DNA from: Otis tarda
Taxonomy: Eukaryota; Chordata; Aves; Otidiformes; Otididae
Reading direction: 5' to 3'
Assembly (NCBI GenBank): GCA_026413225.1
Contig: CM048552.1
Coordinates: 200,521,553 to 200,585,552, forward strand
Length of the DNA: 64,000 bases
Part shown: positions 37,660-51,500 of the stretch, piece after piece
Layout of the letters: each line of letters begins with the position of its first letter
How positions within the stretch are numbered: the stretch's first letter is position 1
Made by a program: the position numbers and the translations under genes
Notes under the pieces: model-generated
Database searches by the model: none
Seen by the model: the letters and a program-made list of their open reading frames with translations, nothing else
What the model was told of the DNA's origin: nothing

Positions 37660-38874
37660 AAGGAGAAAAGCCAAGTGTTGCTGTTGAACATGTTATAGTG
37701 TCAAACCAGAATCTCAGAAAATGTTGCACAGATTCCTCAGAGACCAAATTGGAGTGAATAATCTCAATTTTTTCAGCATTCATCGTTGCAGACTATCACA
37801 CTCTGAACGATACTGGCTAGACCTGGAGCTTAAGTGACACGAACAGCACGATAACATCACATTATCTGTTCCTCACTGAAAATGTGTTAGTGGTACACTA
37901 CAGTCAGAAATCCTGCTACTGCTGTCATGTTAAACGAAAGGAACTAAACATGGTGTTTCCAGAAGGCTGCAAGGGAGACAAGCCCCTCTCTTCCTCATCT
38001 GCTTTGGCCTAAAGCAATACAAATAGTGGGCACTAGATTCATGTAAACAGTGGAGACATCATTGTTTTTCTGATTCTCCTGTAGGAGTCATAGCAACCAA
38101 CTAGCTCTAAAATGATGCTTTTATTTTGGCTGCTCTCAGAGTAAAAGTGTTTCGGCAACATAAGGTGCTATGTACATAAGTTTGAGATATCGTATTTAAA
38201 TAAAAATCATAATCACTTTGCATTGAAACAACAGGAGGAAAATAAATAACATTTGTCATGTGGAGAAAAGGAAAAGAAGTCTATAGGAGAAAATTATTTT
38301 CAGACTTCTCACAGGGCACAATCAACAATAAAAAGAAAAAAAATTAAAACTATTTAAAAATCACTTGAGAACATGCTTTCAAATTGAATTATTCAAAGTC
38401 CTTTCATAATGAAAGTCTCGTAAAATTAAAATAAATTTGTCTCTCCTAGCAGTATTCCACAAAGATTTCTTCTTGACTGATGAAATAGACTTTGCCTTGA
38501 AGGACTGTCACATTACCAATCTCATGCATTCTTTTTATGGGAACATGCTGCAGGAACAGTCAAACAGAGGCTGTTCTGTTGTCTGTGGAGATTTAGCTAA
38601 CGTACACCGGGATTTAATAAGGCCCTGCCAATGTGAGTCCATACCAAGATAAATCAATTTAAGGAAAGAAGTAATTATTTGGAAGTGAGGAAACCCATGA
38701 AGGCTCAATCATTTGTGCTCTATTTCGCTTGGATTGTGTGTTCCTCATATAAACTCTATGTTTTGGTCTGGAAAGTGGCAGAGGATGCTATGTGGGTTTG
38801 CCCAGTTATAATTCACACCCCCTCACTGACAGGTCTGAGTTCATGCAGATTTTCCCCCCCTACACAGATATGTC

Positions 38875-38931
38875 CCTCCTTCGGTGATGCGTACCTCCTT
38901 CGGCGATGCGTACCTCCTTCGGCGATGTATA
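38875..38931 (+). repeat. Minisatellite, 3 x 19 bp, CpG-containing
   Basis: Three adjacent 19-bp units of the form cctccttcggYgatgYRta lie at 38875, 38894 and 38913, with one to two differences among them. Each unit has one or more CpGs, unusual in this AT-rich, CpG-poor setting. Confidence 0.95.
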
Positions 38932-41900
38932 TCAATTCAGATTATTAATAGACAGTGAACTTCTCCCTCTGCTTTCTCATTTGAACAAACATACAAATGA
39001 AAATACTGTACTCTTCTAGCTATTATATTTTCTATTCTGCATTATTTTGGTGTGGGCCACAATGACTAGAACCAAAAAATTTTAATAACACTATAATACT
39101 ATTTTCTCTCATCTTGGCCGTGATATAGAGGCAACAAAACCACTCACACACTCACATTGATTTAATTTCACTGGATTAAAAAAAAACAAACAAGAAAAAC
39201 CCCAATATATTCAGGAAGAGATGAGTCTTTTTCAAAGAATTAATCTCTCAGGCTAAAATTGTCAAAATGTTTATACCTTATATTAGAACGAAAGTAGGAT
39301 TTTTCAATTAGTTTTGTTTTAACACATAACAGAGGAGAAAGTGTGCATACTTTTTCAGAGTAACCTATGGTTAACTCTGCATGCAAGGTGAAGGACTTCC
39401 TAAAGGTACAGAAAAGACAGTTTCAGTCTATTTTATGAGTGAGGGATTTCCAGTCAAGGTCAAGCATGGACTTGAACCTGGGCCTCCCACAGTTGTGTCT
39501 TTGCTGTTTAGCTACCGACACTACCCCACCTCCCAGCCAGCGCTAAATCTGAGATCTGATATCTGTGTCTGAAACAGGACACTGACACTGAGGAATACTG
39601 TGATGCTCTGTTTGCACACAACACCTACACAGCTCATTAGTTTAATCATTTAAGAGGAGAGTAACCACATCATTTAATTCCAGGCTGCAGACCTCGGGCC
39701 TTTAGGCTGCAGACACTTTACTGACTTACTAAACTGGGAAGCGCAAAGGAAGCAATCCCCCACCTCAAGCATGAAACTTCAACTTAAATTTTAAATGAAC
39801 TCTCACAGATTGGCTTTTCCTCTGGAAGAGGCACTCACTCCTGCCTGCTCACGGTCAGACAGCTCAGATATTTATTTCAGAAGGACAATTTCAGTGGGTA
39901 ACTAATAATTTAAGGCTGCCAGCTTGGCTGGCTGTCTCCCAGCTTAGGATCTGGATTGGGGCACCTCAGTTCAGCGAGTAAATTTCAACAGTAAGTAGAG
40001 TGCAATATTAGTATAACTCGTTCTTTTCTTCCATTATATCTTCTACATGAGAATTTTTTTTCTTTATATTCTACTTAAAGCTTTCTTTTTTCTTCTTTTT
40101 TCACTCCTTGTAGTCTGCTTTGCCTTTTCTCTGATTTTTCTCTTGTCTTAAATATCATCTTTCCCTTTTCTATAATGTAATGTGGCTTTTCTGCCTGGAT
40201 ATAAAGGTTTGATTTGAGCCACTCAATTAGTGATATAAAATTTATGCTTACATAGTGCTTTCAACCCTCAACTACCATAGGAATATTGCTTAATGAATCT
40301 GCACAATTTGCCTGTGAGGTAAGTCTAGCAAATGTTATTATTCTATTATTTCTTTTTTTTTCTTACTCACGGAAGAGGGCAATACATAAACTGAGGGCCA
40401 AGACAATCCTTCTTCTCAGCTTGTTTAGCTTTTACTGTTTTATTTCATTATTAGTGCTCTTCTGCATTCTCTTTTATTTGAATCTCTATCTCTACTTTAA
40501 TTCTATTTATTTTCTGTTTGTCACACACAGAGGTGACTGTTAGAGGATTATTTTGATTAATCTAATAAGCATCTGAGTGACTCTGCAGTTGCAAACTACC
40601 TATTATCAATAACCATTAAAATATCTTTACTTGGATAGAATAACTGTGTTTCAGAAATGGCTGTTATTCTCTTATTTGTATCAAAGGCACTTCTTCTTTA
40701 TTTCCATTTAAGATACTAGTTCTTTTATCCTTTTCAACTTTCATGTCACCTTTTGAGCTGCAAAGCTTTTATAAATTGGGTTTGAAGCATCTCCTCAGAA
40801 CTCTGCTATTAGTCATACAGCAGTCATCTCTGCTTTTTTTTTGTCTTTTAAGAGAACAAAGCAATATCTCTTCAGAGCAGTACATGATATACACTTCCTA
40901 GGACAAATAAAAGCATACTACAGCACCACAGACCTTTAATGTTCTGTTTTGGTTTTTTTGGGGTAAGCCAGGAACACTGCATAACCCAGTGTTTTCCACA
41001 GTCACACTAGTAGAGGCAGCCAAAGACACATGCAACTCATTAGGAACGTTGCATCGCAAAGAGTGTTCTTCATATTGTGCTTTTGAGGGTAAGGGAGTCA
41101 AGTCCTACTCGTTCCTTATTTGCCAGAAATAACGGTAAGAAACTCTACAGTTGATTCTTTAAAAAAAAAAAAAAAAAAAAAAGTGATAACACAGTAAGTA
41201 AAGTTTTATTGGCATTTTAATCATAAGCAATTTCTAAAATACATGTGGATCATGTTGGTCTGAAACAATGTAATTTTGTGTAGAAATTGCATTGTTTTAT
41301 TTTTTAATATTCTTTATTACACTAATGCCAGCATCAATGACCAAGAAAAAGTCTAATCCAAGGGTTAGTCTGGAGTCTAAGAAAAGACAGACGAAGAATG
41401 AGCAGAAAAACTGAGGCAGAAGTGGTGACTCGTAACACACAGGTCAATGAGTGCCTCTGATTTCAGCAGAAACTCTCACATTATATCACAGCCTGGCAAT
41501 CTATTGTTACAGCTAAGGCTGTTGAGGCTGGGCAGTCAAAAGCTGTATTTGAGCTGATCTCCAAACTAGCTGAATCTCCTGCACAGTGTTTTGGAACCAT
41601 GGTTACACATTCCTAGTTTTTACTATATTGGGGTTTTCAGTTTAAACCACATCTAATCTTCATGTAACATGTTCAATCTCTATTCACAATTTCTGAGTAT
41701 AATTACAGCATTGTTGTGATCATGTTCCTTAACATTATTAACAGAAAAATCTCAGATTTTACTCTACTACCACCTTTTTTTTTTTTTTTTTAGTTTGGAA
41801 ATGCACATTGAAATGTGGATTCTTAATTCTGCAATTAATTTATTTTTGAATATGCTTATCTAGGATTTTCATTTAGGAAGGAGGACTCCTCTTTTAATTT

Positions 41901-42186
41901 TCTTCTCTAATTTGGATGAAAATATAGAAGAATTGCCATGTCTGTCTTGGAGTTCTCTTCCCTATGTTATCTTTATAGGCTAGTGGTTGGAAAGCTCTAA
42001 TAAATGAAGGACTGTTTAAAAGAAATAAGAGGAGGAGATGGATGTAATTTAGTATTTCCCAGTGTCTTGCCCGCATTTGAAATCCAGGAGTGAAGTTGAA
42101 CACAAGGTTTTCAATATATTAGATTTTCTGGGAACAAAATACTTAAGAGGCACATCACATCTTAGTTGTCCAAATACTTTTGGAGA

Positions 42187-42224
42187 CTGTGTGTGTGAGT
42201 GTGTGTATCTGTGTATCCGTGTGC
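42187..42224 (+). repeat. Impure TG repeat
   Basis: A tgtgtgtgagtgtgtgtatc run followed by interrupted gtgt units; an aged dinucleotide microsatellite. Confidence 0.8.
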
Positions 42225-45200
42225 ATGAATGTTCTGTTTTTTGTCTATGGTTCTGGGTAAGGAATTTTGTTTAAACAGGAAAACAGATTTAAAAGCTCCC
42301 CAAGCATTTTCTACAAATGCACACACTTTGGAGACAGGAATTACTGGAGGCGTTGATAGAATAATTTCTACAGAAATCTGTGCTCAAAGCACTGGGAATT
42401 TTCTCCAGAATGTGCAATGTGTTCACTAGAGGTTTTTCTTGACTGTCGACTGGTCCCAGAAGCAGCTGCATTTGGGGCCAATGAGTATATTTAACTGCTT
42501 CCTTTAGGGGCTCCCAGCTGCGGTCCCTCACTGCAGCTTGCCATGTGTTCCCGAGTTCTCTCGCTGTTGATGCAGCTACACCAGTTTCTCCTCCTTCACC
42601 TTCTGTCCTGCAAAGACCAGTGCTTCATAACATCCACCATGTATTCTTCTGTTAGCAATATCTTTTATAAATTTTATGAATACATCAGTTGCAAATTGTT
42701 CAAACACTACATTGAGGGGCACAGAAGTGCCTTTAAGAGAATCTGGAGCTTTTACTGAAGCAAAACACCATCTGGAATAAACGATATACTTGCCTACACA
42801 AGCCTACTCGGCTTGCTTCTTTCTCCTTGTAAAACTTCAGTATCTCTATTCACAGACATTTTTGTTCCACCTACTATCTGTGGGACTATCTTGCTTCACT
42901 TTAACTGCCTAAAAGTTAGGCATCTGGTCTAAGTTGGCAGGCTGAGCTCCCCTTAAATTTAGTGGAGAGTGAGATGTCCTCTGTTTGGGGGTGGGATGGA
43001 GAGGAGTTTCTTTCTGGAAAGGTCTACCACTCTTGATCACAAAAGTAGTCTGAACATCTAGCTCAGGCACTGTACCTGCAGTAAAGGATCCCACACAATA
43101 TTGCTTTCTAAACTATTTTTCAGTTAAGAACACTGATTTCCTTTCCATATGTGAATGTGGATGTGGAAGTGAATGTGAAAATGACATGTAATTTTTAAAG
43201 AAAATGGTGGCAGAAAAATCTTCACTTAATGATATATGCTGCCATTTTTCATATTTTTTCACAACCACCATGGAGCAGCAGTTTGTTTGTCTAGGGGAAG
43301 AAATAACAGGAGAAAAATATTTTTAAAACTCTACCTCACAGTCCCTGTGGGTCCTTTTCTGGCTCTGCAGACCATTTCTGTTAGGACATCTCAGGCCAAG
43401 CAGAAGGATGTGGTTTGTTTCCTGCTCAGCACATGCACGTCTGTTCTGCTGTTACCAACGGCAGGATTTCCACAAGCCAGCCGTTGCCTTAAATCTTCTT
43501 CATTCTTTCCTTGGTGAGGCAAAATATCCCATCAGAAAACATCATGGAGAGTTTCCTCTGGCATCTGCTAGATGTGGTTTCCAGGTGGGGGTCAGACTGC
43601 ACAGACTCCACTGCAGCATCACGCAGGGGCAGGAGGCACTCAGTAACACCATGAGGGCTATCAGCCATGTGAATCTCACTGGATTATATTCCTCAGTATT
43701 AAAATCGTAGATATTCTTACCAAGGGCTAAAGAAAGAACTAATTAGGAAGTATCATCTTTTAAATACTCAAATTTCACTGAATACAAAGTCTATCTGTTA
43801 AAAGATCAAAGGGCCACATTTATTTTCTCTCATTGTATGTTAGCTTCATTATGCTTATTAACTATATATGTGTTGTTATTTTCTTTTTATCCTGTTATTA
43901 CATTTCTTCAAATTTCCTCTCTCCTTGTGAGAGAAATATGTTTCATTTCCCATCCTCTTCTTTCTGTGTAATCATTTAGAAAAAAATATCAACTGGCATC
44001 ACTCTTAGTTGAGTCTTCTCCTGGTCAGTAAGTGATGAGAAATTATTCCCCATTACACATTAGAAAAGAGATGCATTTACACTATAATCCAGGGGACACC
44101 GTTCATACATACAACCAAGAAAGTTTTTTTTGAGTGGGATCCTTATCCATTGGCCTGAAGGTGGTGAGAAAGAGACTCCTACATCTCCAGCAACTTTACA
44201 TCCTTGGTCCATCAGAGGAGAGCTGTCCCTCATGCACTCCTCTTCTGGCCAAGCACTCTCACCAGGGTGTTCAGGCTAGGGGCTGGCATGTCAGTTGGTG
44301 CCTCCAGAGGAGAGAGGGGCTCTGCGGGGAGTCAGCCCTGAACCAGCTCCAGCCATCTCCACCAACACCTGCATCTGCCAGAGCCTAGGACATCCTGCTG
44401 GGGTCCACCAGAGCAGCACCATGATGCTGAAAGCAAGGCTTTGCTCCTATGAAGCTGCCCTCCAGACATACAGAGTTTCCCCTAATTTCAGCAGGAATTA
44501 TTTCAAGCTTTCGTGCCACAGCAAGAGGAGATGAGAAAAGGAGAATTTCTGAATACCTTACCTGTATGCATTGTGCGGTGCACTGAAACATGCAAAAAAA
44601 CTTCCAGAATATGATGACTTAATTCACAGGCATGAAAACTTTTTTTTTTTTTTTAAGATTTAAATGATTAAGCCATGGTTGGCTCATGAGCTAGAAGACA
44701 TGAAAAAGATGGTCTTATGCTTCAGAAAATGTCTGCCAATGAGGGAAAGAAAGAAAGAATGGCCTGCTGGCTTTCTGAAGTCTTCTCATTACATTTTCTA
44801 GCTCAAGTTCTATAGATACAAAACATTTTGACTTTCCTAACAACTAGGAACAGAAACAAAGCCAGAAAAATGTATGGATTCAAAATATATGTGCCAGAAA
44901 GACAACTTTGCTTCTTTTGTACTGCTTAGCTAGATTAAAAAATCTGAAATGTAACTTTTTTCAACCATCAAAATAAAATGAGAAATTTAAGAAAGCATTT
45001 CTATGTGTTACTGGTGCTGCTAAATAATTTGCTTTCCAAGCGAGATATTTTTGGAAGTTTTCAGTTTGAGGAGAAGCTGTAACCACAGCCAATACAAGGC
45101 TGAGAGTTACAGAATAATCAGTGTCAAAAAAAACCTATTAATAAAGAACTTCATAATTAACCACAAGATAATTGGTATATAAAGTCATTTTAATGTTTTT

Positions 45201-45378
45201 AGTCTTTAAATAAATATTTAGCAATAATGGGCTATTTAGAATAGGGGCTATTTATTGATTTTTGTTACCCATTTTTATTTTAGTTTATTTTAGTACAGCT
45301 GTAATATTTTGCCTTGGAATAAGAAATATATTTCAGCATTTAAATATTAACCATTTTTTAAAATTTTAAATATTAGTG

Positions 45379-45530
45379 TTCCTTCTGTGATTCTTAAACC
45401 ATTTTAAAAACCTACTTTAAATAAATAGCTTTAAGATCAGTTTAAAATTTTGACAGAAATCATAAAGATTTAATATTTATGCTATATATTTAATTTCTTA
45501 ATATTTAAAATTCCTTTTGTGATTGTTAAA
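45379..45530 (+). repeat. Two diverged 20-bp direct copies, 132 bp apart
   Basis: The 20-mers at 45379-45398 and 45511-45530 share the form ttccttYtgtgattSttaaa (18 of 20 identical). They sit in the most AT-rich block of the window. The similar flanking ttaaa/attta stretches are too simple to align by eye. Confidence 0.5.
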
Positions 45531-48500
45531 TGAGTTCAATAGCTGGATTAGTGTAGGATATTTGAATTTAAAATATCAAAATTTTATGTTAATTATGCAG
45601 TAGCAAGTTGTACATTTAAATACAAAGACAAAGAAGAAATAAAAATGTATATAGTTACTTGAAACACCAGCACCTCAGTCAAACTGCCTACTGTGCACAT
45701 AGATCTTGCTGGACCAAAACACATGCACTTATAAGTAGTCATTTGTTTAAATTAGAAAAGAACTTTGCACCAGTCCAGAAATGTAAAGATTATCAGAGAG
45801 TACTAGTCTGTCTATAGTTTTGCCTCAGACCTTTAAATTCAATTTGAAAGACAGCATATGTTCTAAAACAGGGATCTAATCTTACTTTAGAGACCTTGAA
45901 GAGCAGAGGACTGTCCCTGATTATCTTCACCACTGAAATGTCTCTCTTTCTATCATTCTGGTGGTTTGTACCAAAAAAAAAATGACAGACTCTGTTAACA
46001 TTAATGTTCCTGAGAGGGAAAACATAAGCTTCATTGGCCCTATAAGCAAGGATAAATCTCTGCTGTTAGTGAAGTAATATCTGCACGTAATGAAAAATCA
46101 CAGGATAGCACAATAAGAGGCTGAGCAGCTCAGTTCATGAGGGTTGCAACCAGCATTGTTATGTTGAGCTACTGGCCATAGTCACTCTGCTCTGAGGGCT
46201 GGATATTACACCAACTCTGAATGCTTCTGAAACACAGATTTCAAAAGAGCTGTTTCTAAGGCCAGTGATAACTCTGGACTGAAAAAATACCGAGATAATC
46301 ATTATAAATTTTCAGCAGGGACCAATTAATTTTGAGTGCTGTATTTCCAGCTTTTCCCAGTGTCTCCTTTTCACTACTGAGATCTTATAAATCTATTTTT
46401 TCTTTTTAAATTGGTATTTCCTACCTGCCAGCTTTTAATATATGGAATCACTCAAGCTCCAAGCACTATTATAATATTGAATATGTTTAGAATTTTTAAA
46501 AGAAGTAAGAGGATACAGATTTATAACTAGGTTAATAGAGTTCAGGTTTGGTTATATTTCCACTACTGTATTTCAAATGAAGTCCTAAAGTAATAAGAAT
46601 ATAAAGAAGAAATTCTACTAAAGCTAATTGTGTAAAATTAATAAGAGTCTGGATTTATCAGTGTTAACCTCAATGTATTTGATAGATTCCCAGACTGACC
46701 TGAGCTAAGGCTCACAAGCATCTGGAAGAACGTATTATGAAAATATCTGTCCCTGCTATAAACCACAAAGCTTGTTCATGTCATAGCAGAAAAAAAAAAA
46801 AAAAGAAAAGAAAAAAAGAATCCTGACGTTTAATTAGAAATGCAGTGTACCTCCACAGAGACACCACAAACTGCAGAAGGAGGCTGCACATGCTGCCTAG
46901 TTAAAAGCCAATTACTTCCCATGGTCTCTGCAGTAGTGATGTTCCTTTCAGAATTAAAGTAATAAATGCTCTGGAATTGCTGCACAGGAAGGATGTATAC
47001 CCTACAGACTTGATGCACTGCAAGGCAAGTACTCTAACAATTTCTGGCCGCAAGTGATGGTGTGTATGAAAGGTCTACTGAACAATGCAGCCTCAGAGGT
47101 GAACCCTTTCAATCCTGATCTTCTTGTGAAGACATGGCGATCCGGAGTGAGAGCAGAGCAGCTGTGAATTGTGCTCTACCTTCACAGCAGGAGCTGGCAC
47201 GCTAAATAGAGAAATGCACTGTTTAGATTTGACAGGTAGAAAAAAAAGTTGCTATATATATCTGTACCTTCTTGCTTTCTTGTGTTTCTCAAGCAAATAA
47301 AGACATAATCTCAAAACATTTATGAAAAGCCTGTACACTGAGTTTTCTAGCAGTGTAGCTTAGATACTTAAAGCATGTAAAGGCAATCCTTGCAGAAATA
47401 ATTCATAAAGAGATAATGGGTTGGAATATTTTTGCCTCGTTTCTAAGGAAATTAAGCTTTTACAGTCTCTCTTCCTATTAATTCTCCCACAGTCCCTATA
47501 ACTTCTAAAGCTTCAGCCAACTTTAACTGCATTTGATAGGTACAGGCACGTACCCTCCCGGCTCACAGCAGTGGCACATCTGCCCACTGGGATACTGCCT
47601 TGGTCAGTGGCAGTGGGAGAGGCCATTTAGGGAGAGCTCATGAATTGCTTTTCCCAAAATGCACTACTGCAGGGCTCATCCCTGCCTGTACATTTTAGCA
47701 ATTAATAAATAATTTCTTACACATTTTGGTAAAACCAGCAGGGGAGCAGAAGAGAGACACTCAAATTAGTGCTCCCTCTAAGATGCCAAATTCAACGTGA
47801 TTACACCTTCCTGGCAGCAGTCAGCCTAATCAATAGATGTGTGCTGGCAGCCAGCTAGCATATATGTGTTCCATAACGGGTCAAAGCACTGCCTCTGTCA
47901 AGCTGGCAGAGCAGTGAAGGGCAGCTGAAGGAAGGACTGTTGGTGGACAAAAGCCCTAAAAAAGTCCTACCACCCTGTGGGTAACTTGCCATGTTTGTTT
48001 ACTTCGGCTTCCTACGTTACTCTTCTAAAACATATATTGTTCTTTCTACTTGACTAATATTCAGAGTTTGACGTATTTTTTCTGCATTAGAATAAACTGA
48101 TGATAAAACTTGGAAATTTCTAATGTAATTTTGTTTATTTGTCCATACAAGCCAACTGTTTCTCTGGGCATACTGAGGAAATAGCCTCCCTTCTCACAGT
48201 CCTAAGCCTCTTCTTCTAGGCATAAGAGGAAGGAGCCCTCTTTCTTCAGTTCTTGTCATGACAACTTATTGCTCCATTTTCTATTTTGAATTTTCAGCTG
48301 TGTCTGTCATGTGCCTGCAGTTAAAACCTTTGCCTATACTGGTCAACTCCTAAACAACTTTGCATATTGTTGAGCAAATTCAATAGTTTACCTATTTTAA
48401 CTATTTCTGTTAGTTCTCATAAGTGAAAAACTGCCTCCTTCAAACCTTGTTTTGCGCTCAAAACCAAGCCTGCTTGTAGATGTTTACTTTCTCCAGGATA

Positions 48501-51500
48501 GCAACATCACCCAAAGGATCAGTTCATTTGCTTCACCTTCTAACAGAGCTGAGCAGAACATCCAGAAAAAGTGCAAAAAATACCTTTTTAACTAGGTAAG
48601 GACAGACCCTTCAGAAGCCAACCAAGTTCCCCTCAACATTAAAACCAAAACACAATAAAGCCTGAGCACAGGGGACTATATATTTTGAAAAATGTCTTCT
48701 AACCCATTTGTCTGAACACTTACTCTCACTAAGCACCAAGAAAATGAAACCAAATAAATATTAAAAGCAGTGAGTATGTATAACTTTGCTGTGAGTTGAC
48801 TCAAGGGATAAGGTAAATGAGAACAGTCTTGAAACTTGGACAACATAGAAAATGCTTAATGTGAAGAAGGAAGGTAGAAATCTAAGGAAGACAAATTGCA
48901 CTGGTAGAATCCTCTTTTGGGAGTTACATTATAATCTCTGTCTCTTTGTAGAGAAGAACAAACCTTGAGGCTTCAGACGTGTAAGTGAAATGGCAAAAAA
49001 CATGGAAACCCGGACATCAGAGAACACTCCCACAAAGCTAAGGAGTTGCTTGCTGTGGGTGTATACGCTTCAACTTCTCTCATCACTGATTTTCTACGTC
49101 TTTTTTTTCTGTATGTATTGGCATTTTTTTTTTAAGAGATAGCTTAGAAAAATCTTTTACTCACACAATAAGAGGGAAGACATCATTAAAGATTCAAAAG
49201 GACATCCACCTTGAGTCAAATCCATCTTTCTGTTGGTCAAGAGGAAGAGGGAGTCGTGATCTGAATTGCAAAAATCCTCAGCTGAAGTGACCTATGTAAT
49301 CCTGCCATGACAGCTGATGAGGGTGGACACAGTAGCTGATGCAAATGGACAGATGTGCTGCCTTGGAGTATAAATCATGCCTGTATCACAGACGTGCACC
49401 CACACCTGATCTCGCCTCCCAGCTGCCCTGTGCCACCCTCTCTGCACAGTCAGATGCTGCCTTGCCTCCTCAGTTTTCCTTTCATGTCCCCTGCTAGATA
49501 ACACAGGCCCAGGAAAGGGAGATGGAAGGGGCTACGCCATCCACAGATTCACCACAGTTCATGCTGACACCTGTAATAACTCAGACCTTAGACAGAAATA
49601 GCTCAAATCTTTCAGCCAGGAGCAGTGCTTCTGCTTGTTTTCCAACAGTTTGAAAATATTGGTTGCATACATCTGACTGTATGCAGGCAAGATCAGTGTT
49701 CTCAGCAAGTTATTAACAAAACACCAATTATTTATGTAAACAAGAGAGTAAAGGATTTGTGAGTTCTTATACCTGCCATTTAAAAATGTCACCTGAAATT
49801 TGGTACTTGAATTCCTTCCCCAAGGATACAGCTGAGTTCCCTGGTGTTTTTGATGAACACACAGTGTAATTGATTAGGAGAACATTTTCCTCTTTCCTGC
49901 CAAGAACATTTTTTTCTTTAAATGCTGTGCACCAATTAACAGGTCAAGGCAAGAATCGCATTGACTGAATCTATGAGTCTATATTACATTAAGCCAGTAT
50001 AGTATTTTTTATCTATGGTGACCCTCCAAGCTTCTCAGAAGCATGCACTGGCCAAGTGGGACTGATGTTGCAATTCTGCAGCGTTCCTCACCGTTACTGT
50101 AGGAAATGGTACTGTGTGCTCGGTGGATAAGGGCCCTTTTTTTTCTAGGTTCAGTTTGGGCGGCTGATTATGAACTTAGAGGTCTGAAATGACATGAGAG
50201 TAATGGATTTAAGTGATTATCTCCCTATGGATATTAGCTATGAGAGGTGATTGGTGGAGACACTGAAAGTGCCATTTCCTTGCTCTTAATGCCAATATTT
50301 ATTTATTTGCCCCACCACAGCACCAAAGAGTCTTGGCCTGAGGTGGGTAGCTAACTTCAGAGACCAAGAATTGCCTATGAGTTATTTTCTTGGCAGTGGA
50401 AATCTCTCTCCACCTGGACTGAAGCAGATCTTTCCCCAGACCACTACAGTAGCATCAGGACTTAGTCCCAGTCTCACATTTTGAAAGAGATCCCTGAGGA
50501 CTTGGCAGAATTAGCATTCTTAAGTAAAATGAGGGGCTCTGCGTTTATTATAGGCTTTTTACTGTGTTTGTGGAAAGTTCTGTTTGCACCACACTGGAAA
50601 TACAATTGTATTTTGATGTGTTAAAGGCAGTTAGATATGCAGATAGATGAGTAGTTATGCATCATCTGTAAATAAATGTCTTCCATCCATCAAGTAAGCA
50701 TACAAACAAAGTGTCACTGAAAAAATACACATTGCATTAACGCAACCTCTGATGAAATAATGTTTTTCCATCTGTCACAAAATTTGCCATAACAAATGGG
50801 AATGGGCAAGCTTTGTTTTAATGTATGATTTAACACAAGGCCTTTTACATTGTAGATAGTTAGTAAAACAGTCTTTCAATGAATTTTTATTGACCATTTA
50901 TTTCAATGTGTAAGCTCTAATAATGTCTGTTTCCTCTTTCAGAAAGGCCAACACAGCATTTGGTCTAGCTGGCATGACACCAAGCAAGCCTCCTCTTTGT
51001 GCTCTTGCACAGCAGATGTGGTCTCGGCAGAGGTTCAGTCATCATGACTTCCCTTGAGAAAGCATGAAGGAATATGGAGGCAAAGAGGTTCCTCTCTTTG
51101 CTCAGTCAGGGTGGGAAAGCTAAAATGGGAAGGCAGACTGTATGAAAAGTCTCCAATTCCCTCTTGTCTTCCCTCGAAGAGTGAATGTCCTGCTCCTGCC
51201 TCTATAGCAGTACCTTAATATGTTAAAATAAGAATCGCTCTCCTTTAAGAGGTACTCATGAGCTACATGTTAAATAAATACCAAGTGCTTCCTTGGTTGT
51301 GTTCAAACACAGAAGCTTTGGCATATTTCTGCTGATTTTGCTGAGTTCTTTGCATTACATGAAGGCACTAAATATCTACTACTACACTTCAGGACTAGTG
51401 CATCCTTCACTGAAGTTACACCAGGAATAGACTTGACCTCTTAACTTTTAGGTCACAATGAAGGAAATAATAGATTCATTTCCATGAGTATTTTGATACT

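Noticed and set aside
37200..37783. Overlapping long open frames on both strands (up to 191 codons)
   Set aside because: They are translations of the GGGAA/GGAAAA repeats, giving Lys-Gly or Phe-Pro-Leu-Ser runs.
44150..44560. GC-richer block with frames of about 80 codons on the plus strand
   Set aside because: Peptides are unrecognised and end at random stops; no repeat family recognised; kept only as part of the noncoding stretch.
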